Assembly: GCF_964199755.1 (NCBI RefSeq)
Contig: NC_133910.1
Span: forward strand, 8,144,501 to 8,208,500
Reading direction: 5' to 3'
Length of the DNA: 64,000 nucleotides
From: Larus michahellis
Taxonomy: Eukaryota > Chordata > Aves > Charadriiformes > Laridae
The notes below the pieces were generated by a model. It had not been told where the DNA came from. It saw nothing but the letters and a program-made list of their open reading frames with translations, and did not search any database. How positions within the stretch are numbered: position 1 is the first letter of the stretch; each line of letters opens with the position of its first letter. Both the position numbers and the translations under genes were made by a program. This document shows, piece by piece, positions 57,901-64,000 of this stretch.

Positions 57901-60900
57901 GGGTTCAAAGACTCTGTGGGTTTTTAGGATAAAATGTTTTATACTACAAGGTTAACTTTTTAAGCTTCACTATCAGCAAGAGCTTATTCAGGTCAACATT
58001 CCAAGAGAAGATGTTGAAGAAGGCACCAATGCAGCAGCTATCAGTGATGGCGGCACAAATTGCTTTGGTAGCAATGGCCTATGTTCTCATGCAGTCGTAG
58101 TTATGTCTAACACTGCAGCAGGGTTGTTTGGGACATCTGCTGGTTAAATTTGTCCTAGTAATGGGAGGCAAGGCATGAAAATGGGTCTGTTTTGTCCTCC
58201 AAACACGTATTTTTCGTTCCAGTTTCATTTTATGAAATACCTAGAACACGAGGGCGAGGGGGTATGAGGAAGAGCTTGGAAGAATCAAGTCTGTAGGAGG
58301 CTAAGAAAAACTAAAACCGCTCAGATGATGGTCACTTTTATAGGCAGCCACAGATAAATCTAATGCTACAGTGGGGTTGTTTGAAACATCTGCAAAAGAA
58401 CTAGTGTTGTGAAAGAGGAGTGGTGCATCCTAGAGGACACACCAGTCACAGAACCAGAGCTATTTTGAACCACAAGGAAAGGTGAAGATTTATGTCTGCT
58501 GAAAGGCAGGCTTAGTGTCAACCTGTGAGGTGCACATCTCGTGGCCTATGGGGATTTAAACCTAAATTCCTTTTTAAAAGCATATCAAACCAATTCCAGT
58601 GAAGGCAGTGGTCATTGTTCTGCCTTCATAGTGAAATGCCTGCCTGGGAAAGAAGTTATCATATGTGTTATTCTTTGCAGCAGACACATGGCATCTTCAC
58701 GGCGGTAAATATGGCATGTTTGATGGAAGCATAAAAGGTCTTCTGAAGTTTGGCATAATCCCCCAAAATAACAGCGCTTAATTTAGGTGGTAATACATGC
58801 TCCCACCAGTGTCTGTCTGTTTACAACCATTTCTTGATTTGAAGAATGTAGATATTCAGATTGGCCAGAAAAAGTTCTTGAGTTTTGCTATGCGTACACA
58901 GTTGTAGCATTTGGGAATTGTCTGCCTCACCAAGAATGTTTATAAAATATCTAGCTGAAATAGTAGCTCGAGTACAAAGACTGAACAGTACAGTTATCAT
59001 GGGAGGAGCAACTGCTTAGACAGAGGCAGAATCTAGGAGAAAACGGTAATAAATTTAGAATAAACTTTTTTCAGTCTTGAATGGCTGCACTAAAAACCAT
59101 CTCCAGTCTCAGTGCAAGTGTTGGTAGTCATAAGAATTACGGCTAATTCTAGATCAGGAAAGATGGCCTTACTCTAGGTTGTGTCAATAGCTGCTTCATC
59201 TTAAAATCAAAGTTGGTAGAAACGGAAGAACATTTTAAGGTGTTTGGTCATGTATAGGTTTTTATGTATGTGATGGTGTTTGAAAACACTCCCATGCAGC
59301 ACCGAGAATTGTGCAGTAATTATAAAACAGTGGGTGAACAGGCAAGTCCTTAATTACATTTCTCATTTCATAGCATTAAAATGTTTCATGAATTTGAGAG
59401 CCACTCCTGATTCCTTTCCTAAATAAAGACGCCACGATCTTATTAGGGATTTTAGATTGACAAAAACGATCCATCAGTTGCTAGGCAGCAACCACAGCCA
59501 TCCAGTTTTGGGCGTGGGATTATAATTTGCACTTTCCAAGAGCTGGCAACAAGCTGTGAGACTTTCTGAGCAGATACCGCATAATTATAAGCAGTCATAA
59601 GTAGTTACTACAAAGGTTGATGACAGGGTTAGTACTGTGTTAACAGAAAACTCTGATGATACAATGATCCCCGAGTGTCGTATTTCTGATACTGACTCTG
59701 CCTTATGCCTTTTCTGAAGTGAAATCAGAGCCTCCTATATATTTTTGTGTTGATTTCCTTAGTCCTGTGGAATGCTATCAAAAGTCATTCTTGTTTACTG
59801 AGAAAATTTTGGATTGCAGGCTGCTACAGAGGCCCGTTCAGTTGCTTTTGCAGCTCTAGCTCGTATTTTGCCATGTCACTATCAGATGATCGTCACTAGC
59901 CAGGCCCAAAGTGATTGCATCTAGCATGGAAGATGTTAGCTGGTCAAGTGCCACGGGCAAGGATGGTTTCAGAGAAGTCGAGGAGGTTCTCGGGTAGAGT
60001 GGGAAACCCCTTATAGGCAGCCTTACTCTTCAAAAGGAGAAAGGCTTTAGGAAAGAGCAGCCTCGTATTACCAGGACTTAAAGCATGGTCTAGTTGACTC
60101 GCTGTAAATCTACAGCATAGTTCTCTTTTGGCAACTTGTTTGACGTTACAGACATAAGACATGAATTTTCTATGCCTTGATGTATGGCTGACTAGTAAGA
60201 TTTGTCCCCACCACAGAAAAACTATGTTTACAATCTTTGCTTGTTTGAGGAATTTGCCAGATTCTGATGCCGGATTCTTCAGGTTGTTATGTTTGGAATA
60301 ACCAACTAAACACCAGAGGCAGGAGTAAGTCCAAAGAGCGACTGAATTGATGAGAGCAGTAACACTGTTCTTGAACATTTGACTTAGCTCATGTTTTTTA
60401 TCCTTCCCTACAAAAGGGTGTGAATATTGCTTGCCATTTTTCTTCCAGGAACTCATTCACGGAAGCACAGATTCTTGTGCGAACACATTATTGAAAAGAG
60501 AAGGATTGCGTATATTTTGTTTTCCTTTAGTCAGTGTTGACAGTAAGATTTTGCTTTCTGAGTCGGATTCCTCAACGTTTCAAGTTGTGGCAGACGTAAG
60601 GGAGCATTGCATCTTCTCTTCTCTTACACTTGCTATTGGAAAAGGAGGTCATGCCAGGAGCCAGATGTCCTGGTTCATGCTGCTGTTCTCTCAACATCGA
60701 AGGCAGGACCTATGATTTTGCTTTTGCCTTTATGGTGGGATCCACACCAACTATATAGCAAGAAAGCATGCTTCATTTTTCCAGCCGTACCAGCTAGTCT
60801 AGTAAAAGAGTCCACCTTTGTCAGAAAATCTTGCCTTGCTTGCATTTTAAGATACTTGGCTTCTTAGATAAGAAACTGCTCTTAAGTTGCTTATTTCCCA

Positions 60901-62947
60901 ACTGCAAGTAGTAGTGCATCATTTATTTATTTCTTTTAAATTTAGGGGTTGTAGCTTCTGCTCATATCTGTCTTTGTGGGAAACGTACTGTATTATTTTT
61001 GCATGGAACGTTCCTTGAACCTAACTTGCCTACCTTTGAAGAACTAATAAGCAAAACCAGTCTGCATCCCAAAGGGTTTCAAAGTCTGTTAAGGATCCCG
61101 TTGTCAGCTGCTCAGCTGGATGCTTCCAGCTTTTAAAGTTAACCCTTTTACTCTTGCCCTGTAGTTTATATCTATTGTATTTTCACTGTCTTGCAAAATT
61201 TCGTGTATCTGTGAAATAGCATATATTTCACTGTTTTGAAGTTCTTGTATCGTTCTTTGCTGCAGCACCACCTGATGATGGGAAACTCGGTTGCTGAACT
61301 GGAGGGGATGGTTACTAGAATTGTAAACCCTAGAGGGCTCACAAGCAGTCGTGCTGCGGCTCACCCCCAGAGAAGCAGTATGCTTTGCGTGTTTTTGCTC
61401 TGTTTGTTAGGTGCTGCTTCTCTTTGGAAGTATTAATGTCAAACTACCACCGTCTTTTTTTTTAACTTCTTGTTTCCTGGCTTTCCTCCCCCTTCAGGGA
61501 AAGATTCTCGTATCCTTGTCTTCAGACTCAGTGCTGTCCAAAAAGATATAGAAACAAAGCAAATGATAAGGAGCAAATACGACTGCAGAGAAAATAAACT
61601 GGAGAGAACAAAAGGTGATTTTATTATCCTGTGTTAAAAACATCCAGTGTGGTATGATGCCTGTAGTTGCCAGGGGCTTATTAACTTCCTTGAGGTAGTT
61701 GTAGGTGTTCACCTTTGTTTTTTTCTCTGGACAGTCAATTCAAACTTCGTTAAGCTTGTATGTGAAAATAAGTCGGGTGTAGTGCAGCATGATGTTTTAG
61801 AACTTTGTAAATACCATGTTAGTAGGCAACCACCGCTGACGAAAAGCTCTAGAGAAAAATAGGTAATGTTGCTTTCAGGATTGAGGGACGCGAGAAGAAT
61901 TATGCAGGGATGTGAGAGTGAAATAAAGGGCATTTTAAGGTGGAGGAACACAGGCAAATCTCCATTAAATAGTAGTGCTTAGATTAGTTTAGGTGTTGCT
62001 GATTATTTTAGTAGACAAAAACATTTTCTGGTTTTCAGAAGCAAGCTGCTTTGGAAACCTGAAACCTGCAGAATGGTGAAACCCCATGTGTATAGTCTTT
62101 ACTTGCAGAAGGGGAAAGGGGAAAAATAGATTTCAAGAGAGTCATAGCCTTTTGTCTTTCTTTAGAAATTAACGTTATCCTGTTGGGAGGTTTGTAATTT
62201 TGTGTTGCTAAATCATGCATCAGAGCCCCGTTGTACTGATCATCGTATAAATACAGAACAAAAAAAGTAGACCCTACCCTAAACGCTTAAAATTTAGAGC
62301 ATTATTTCCTCAGGCTGCCATTTGTATGCCATTAATACTCACCACGGCAGTGAACTGAGGATTGTTGTGGCTATTCGGAACAAACTACTTCTCGTCACAA
62401 AGAAATACAACCCATGCAACAGTTTAACCAGCAGCTCTGTGCTATCGTCATCTGAATCTCCAGTAGAGGAGTTCCAGTACATCCGGGTATGTGTAATCTA
62501 ATCACTGATTACCTTACCAGACTGGGCAGCGTGCCGTGAGGGGGAGGTGGGAAAGACAAAGACCATGCATTTCTGTCTTCCTGAACCTCCAGACAAAAGC
62601 GAGAAGCCGTATGTTGGGGTTCTATCATGTGTATGCCAAAGAAATCTTTCAGATTTTTTGAACTAAGTTTCTGTTTCTTCTTTATCATGTTTCTGTGCTT
62701 AGAGCACGTCTCTCTAAATTCATGGAGTACTTGCAGCAGCCGCAGCACGAACTTGAAAAAGAGAATAATTCTATTATTTACATTATAGGAAATATGCCTT
62801 TCGGACCCTCCAGTGGTTATGACGCTGGTGGATGGACCTACTGAAGAGAGTGACAATATGATCTGTGTGGCGTATCGGCATCAGTTTGATTTAGTTAATG
62901 AGAGTACTGGGGAGTCCTATAGATTGCATCATGTTGAAACAAACAAG
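24353..62947 (+). CDS. GARNL3: GARNL3, Rap/Ran-GAP and citron-homology (CNH) domain protein; 22 exons in window, 3' end outside
   Basis: GARNL3 is a poorly studied protein with a Rap-type GTPase-activating domain and a C-terminal CNH beta-propeller; the substrate GTPase is not firmly known. The 22 coding exons I placed sum to 2,073 nt, 691 codons without a stop, all with GT-AG introns and matching phases. Domain order: unique N-terminus (1-19), [20 protein letters not shown] (20-39), [18 protein letters not shown], Rap-GAP about residues 185-400 with [34 protein letters not shown] and [10 protein letters not shown], whose Asn294 is the catalytic thumb Asn; then a linker ([18 protein letters not shown]) and the CNH domain from about 475 ([20 protein letters not shown]). 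The human protein is about 1,013 residues, so roughly the last third is missing. Exon 1 is inferred from phase and CpG island; exons 2-22 match human GARNL3 closely. Confidence 0.96.
24409..27305 (+). other. GARNL3 intron 1, part 1
   Basis: After the CpG island ends (about 24.94 kb) the sequence is AT-rich and non-coding. No exon or repeat family recognised before the CR1 element. Confidence 0.6.
27310..28412 (+). mobile_element. CR1 LINE, 5'-truncated, decayed
   Basis: Non-LTR retrotransposon fragment in the same orientation as GARNL3. Reverse-transcriptase motifs are visible: [20 protein letters not shown] at 27,331, [20 protein letters not shown] around 27,500, then after a frame disruption [14 protein letters not shown], in which the catalytic FADD box reads FAGD, and [14 protein letters not shown]. 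The 3' end GGTTGGACTAGATGGCCTTT (28,347) and ATTCTGTGATTC (28,400) is the standard avian CR1 terminus. The broken frame and mutated active site mean it is inactive. The 5' part (endonuclease) is missing. Confidence 0.96.
28413..32432 (+). other. GARNL3 intron 1, part 2
   Basis: Non-coding. Holds a CpG-containing patch at 29,920-30,110 unlike its AT-rich surroundings and a 21-T tract at 30,470-30,490. Confidence 0.6.
32433..32502 (+). CDS. GARNL3: GARNL3 coding exon 2
   Basis: Acceptor TCTCTTCCAG, then codons for [20 protein letters not shown] and VEL, donor GTAAGT. The frame is also open upstream through the acceptor (LMKRFSSS), matching the LMKHFCSS of a human isoform, so an alternative start at 32,413 reading into this exon is possible. 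Confidence 0.95.
34844..34918 (+). CDS. GARNL3: GARNL3 coding exon 3
   Basis: 25 codons: [20 protein letters not shown] then GSSGE; acceptor CTTACAG, donor GAG|GTAAGT. Confidence 0.96.
36367..36466 (+). CDS. GARNL3: GARNL3 coding exon 4
   Basis: Encodes [20 protein letters not shown] then [13 protein letters not shown] plus G; acceptor TTTCAG, donor GTAATT. Confidence 0.96.
36831..36860. repeat. 30-bp alternating purine-pyrimidine tract (Z-DNA prone)
   Basis: Unbroken pyrimidine-purine alternation from TGTGCACGTG through a TG run and a CG run to CATG, ending 58 bp before exon 5. Confidence 0.9.
36919..37037 (+). CDS. GARNL3: GARNL3 coding exon 5
   Basis: 40 codons from [20 protein letters not shown] to [10 protein letters not shown]; acceptor TTAACAG, donor GTAAGA. 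Confidence 0.96.
37796..37860 (+). CDS. GARNL3: GARNL3 coding exon 6
   Basis: Encodes [20 protein letters not shown] then L plus AG; acceptor TTTATAG, donor GTATGT. Confidence 0.96.
37861..40318 (+). other. GARNL3 intron 6
   Basis: 2.5 kb. The minus-strand open frame of 152 codons at 38,725-39,183 has no recognisable family; otherwise nothing seen. Confidence 0.6.
40319..40382 (+). CDS. GARNL3: GARNL3 coding exon 7
   Basis: Encodes (S)[19 protein letters not shown] then QK; acceptor TTTCAG, donor GTAGGA. Confidence 0.96.
40643..40669 (+). CDS. GARNL3: GARNL3 coding exon 8, a 27-nt microexon
   Basis: Nine codons, DLLVLEEQE, between acceptor TTTACAG and donor GTAAAT. In phase on both sides, so skipping would leave the frame intact. 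Confidence 0.94.
41079..41154 (+). CDS. GARNL3: GARNL3 coding exon 9 (Rap-GAP domain begins)
   Basis: Encodes [20 protein letters not shown] then EMFSN plus G; acceptor TTCTCAG, donor GTGAGT. Confidence 0.96.
41770..41868 (+). CDS. GARNL3: GARNL3 coding exon 10
   Basis: Encodes [20 protein letters not shown] then [13 protein letters not shown] plus A; acceptor GTGTAG, donor GTAAGA. The frame stays open 338 bp into the intron. Confidence 0.96.
42421..42524 (+). CDS. GARNL3: GARNL3 coding exon 11
   Basis: Encodes (N)[18 protein letters not shown] then [16 protein letters not shown]; acceptor CTTGCAG, donor GTACGT. Confidence 0.96.
43684..43707 (+). repeat. 24-T tract forming the exon 12 polypyrimidine tract
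   Basis: Pure T run followed by CCAG at the exon 12 acceptor. A second T run of 21 lies at 43,854-43,874, 33 bp after the exon. Confidence 0.95.
43712..43820 (+). CDS. GARNL3: GARNL3 coding exon 12 (catalytic Asn-thumb exon)
   Basis: Encodes [20 protein letters not shown] then [16 protein letters not shown] plus C; donor GTATCT. HIGNDIV holds the Rap-GAP catalytic Asn (residue 294 here). Confidence 0.96.
43821..46227 (+). other. GARNL3 intron 12
   Basis: 2.4 kb. Contains a 21-T tract and, at 45,499-45,789, a 97-codon open frame directly after the acceptor-like CATTTTGCAG; I recognise no family in it. Confidence 0.6.
46228..46273 (+). CDS. GARNL3: GARNL3 coding exon 13 (46 nt)
   Basis: Encodes (H)[14 protein letters not shown] plus AG; acceptor ATGGCAG, donor GTAGGT. 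Its small size hides it from simple reading-frame searches. Confidence 0.95.
46274..50609 (+). other. GARNL3 intron 13
   Basis: 4.3 kb of AT-rich non-coding sequence; no exon or repeat recognised. Confidence 0.6.
50610..50716 (+). CDS. GARNL3: GARNL3 coding exon 14
   Basis: Encodes [20 protein letters not shown] then [15 protein letters not shown] plus T; acceptor TTCAATAG, donor GTAAGT. Confidence 0.96.
51568..51683 (+). CDS. GARNL3: GARNL3 coding exon 15
   Basis: Encodes (L)[18 protein letters not shown] then [20 protein letters not shown]; acceptor ATTTTAG, donor GTAAAT. End of the Rap-GAP domain. Confidence 0.96.
52472..52576 (+). CDS. GARNL3: GARNL3 coding exon 16
   Basis: 35 codons: [20 protein letters not shown] then [15 protein letters not shown]; a basic, Ser-rich linker that could be phosphorylated. 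Donor GTAGGA. Confidence 0.96.
54742..54816 (+). CDS. GARNL3: GARNL3 coding exon 17
   Basis: 25 codons from [20 protein letters not shown] to FCKKE; acceptor GTATTAG, donor GTGAGT. Phase 0 on both sides. Confidence 0.95.
55770..55881 (+). CDS. GARNL3: GARNL3 coding exon 18 (CNH domain begins)
   Basis: Encodes [20 protein letters not shown] then [17 protein letters not shown] plus G; acceptor CTTCATAG, donor GTTAGT. Confidence 0.96.
56600..56698 (+). CDS. GARNL3: GARNL3 coding exon 19
   Basis: Encodes (D)[18 protein letters not shown] then [14 protein letters not shown] plus G; acceptor TTTTTAG, donor GTAGGA. Confidence 0.96.
56699..61497 (+). other. GARNL3 intron 19
   Basis: The longest intron after intron 1 (4.8 kb). 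Human GARNL3 passes directly from exon 19 to the next exon placed here, so no coding exon is expected. A 170-codon minus-strand frame lies at 59,944-60,456 and two related 50-bp segments lie near 58,085 and 58,345; neither belongs to a family I recognise. Confidence 0.6.
61498..61614 (+). CDS. GARNL3: GARNL3 coding exon 20
   Basis: Encodes (G)[18 protein letters not shown] then [20 protein letters not shown] plus G; acceptor CCTTCAG, donor GTGATT. Confidence 0.96.
62314..62486 (+). CDS. GARNL3: GARNL3 coding exon 21
   Basis: Encodes (G)[18 protein letters not shown] then [39 protein letters not shown]; acceptor CCTCAG, donor GTATGT. Confidence 0.96.
62789..62947 (+). CDS. GARNL3: GARNL3 coding exon 22 (last in window)
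   Basis: 53 codons from [20 protein letters not shown] to RLHHVETNK; acceptor CATTATAG, donor GTGAGT. The next expected segment (NFVAAIDVYEDGEAG type) is not in the window. Confidence 0.96.
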
Positions 62948-64000
62948 GTGAGTTTTCATCATTGAAACTATTTCCTTGCAGAATGACGCTGAACGTCATT
63001 TCTTGCACTCTCAGTGCATCCTGTGCTGACCTGCTGGGAGCGTAATTTGTGGAGATCCTCATGTCTGTCACTTCTATAACCTAACCTCTGCTTTAGGGCA
63101 CTCAAGATACTTGTTCCTTTTGGGATAGGTGATAGTAATTGCTCCCAAAAGAAGTAGTTACAAGATATGACACGTTATGAAAGAGCCTGTGTTTCAGGCT
63201 CTGGAGTGTTGCTGTCGGCGTAAATTATTGCTCTTCTTTCTTAGTCTTTTGGTGATTTTTTTTTTGGTGGTCTCAGTGTTTTATTGTTTAACAGATTGCA
63301 GCAAAACAACTTTGGTTGTTGGCCACCAGTATCTCATTCAGATTTGCCTATTTGCATGTACTAAGGCTAAAATATTTACACGTAGCTTTTAGTTCTATTT
63401 AAGAAACTGCTGCCCAGTCCACTAATAAATTAATGGAATCTTTCTAACTAGGCTATAGGGTTGGGATTTAAGCAAACGTCCTGATTTTCAGAAAAGAGCT
63501 CCAGTATTTCCAGCTGCTGGGAAGATAATAATCTTCAGCATCTCTGAAAATTAGATAATTTTAATTGTTTCTAAGTATGGATGTGGACATACAGCTTTAG
63601 ACAAAAAAATGGAAAATTTTGCACGGTTAATCTTTTTTTGTTGTTTTTAACTGACACTCTTCCTCATAATGAGAGAAGGGACTACTCTTTTCATTTGGTG
63701 GATCTTGACGGTAGGTTATTTTCTTTTTAAATCATCTGTGTTTTTATTCAGCTCTGATGGTGAAGAGGTTCTTCTAGCGTGGGAGATACAGTGTAAGATG
63801 GAAATCTGTCTTAATCTGGATGAGGAGGAACTATAAGTAAAGAATGGGGATGGAGAAGTATACCAGCACCACCACCCCCTGTTCCTCTTCTCCCCAGGAA
63901 TCGTTACTTCCTTTGAGAACACGAACAAGGCAAACAATCAATATGAGCTGAGCCAGTGATTTTTGTGATGTTGAAATGGGACACCAAATTATTTCCATGG
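62948..64000 (+). other. GARNL3 intron 22 (start of it)
   Basis: Non-coding to the right edge; no further GARNL3 exon seen. Confidence 0.65.

Noticed and set aside
1-64000. CRISPR arrays, bacterial operons, tRNA or rRNA genes
   Set aside because: None seen; the intron-exon structure and CR1 element show an avian nuclear genome.

Overview
This 64-kb window is nuclear DNA from a vertebrate, almost certainly a bird. It holds spliced genes with GT-AG introns, several CpG islands, and a CR1-type LINE with the 3' end typical of avian genomes. There is no bacterial-style operon, CRISPR array, tRNA or rRNA that I can see. Most open reading frames in the GC-rich stretches are incidental; the real genes were found by matching exons to known proteins and checking splice phase exon by exon.

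Left part (1-10,150), minus strand: the first three coding exons of a torsin AAA+ ATPase (TOR1A by sequence and neighbourhood; the gene runs off the left edge), then all nine coding exons of the C9orf78/TLS1 spliceosome-associated protein. The C9orf78 exons join in phase to 289 codons plus stop. Its CpG-rich promoter (about 9.5-10.05 kb) is also the expected start of USP20, its usual head-to-head neighbour.

Middle part (10-24 kb): rearranged and mostly non-coding. Two short pieces recognisable as the first coding exons of USP20 lie at 11.27 and 11.69 kb, but the rest of the gene is absent. At 12.0-13.04 kb comes a rearranged partial copy of the C9orf78 3' end, with its last exon present three times in an in-frame 117-bp tandem array. 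Two GC-rich islands with no recognised gene follow (14-15 kb, with eight 21-bp GC-box repeats, and 16.5-17.1 kb), plus candidate LTR-like pieces.

Right part (24-64 kb), plus strand: GARNL3, a Rap/Ran-GAP plus citron-homology protein. I can place 22 coding exons that join without a stop into 691 codons; the gene runs off the right edge. Intron 1 carries a 5'-truncated CR1 element. The Rap-GAP catalytic Asn is encoded in exon 12, which is squeezed between two long T tracts.

TOR1A, C9orf78 and USP20 are neighbours in other vertebrates, while GARNL3 normally lies elsewhere on the same chromosome arm. The window therefore appears to span a rearrangement breakpoint between about 11.8 and 24 kb, with the truncated USP20 and the rearranged C9orf78 copy beside it. 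I did not find a new enzyme system; the notable content is this breakpoint and the exon triplication.
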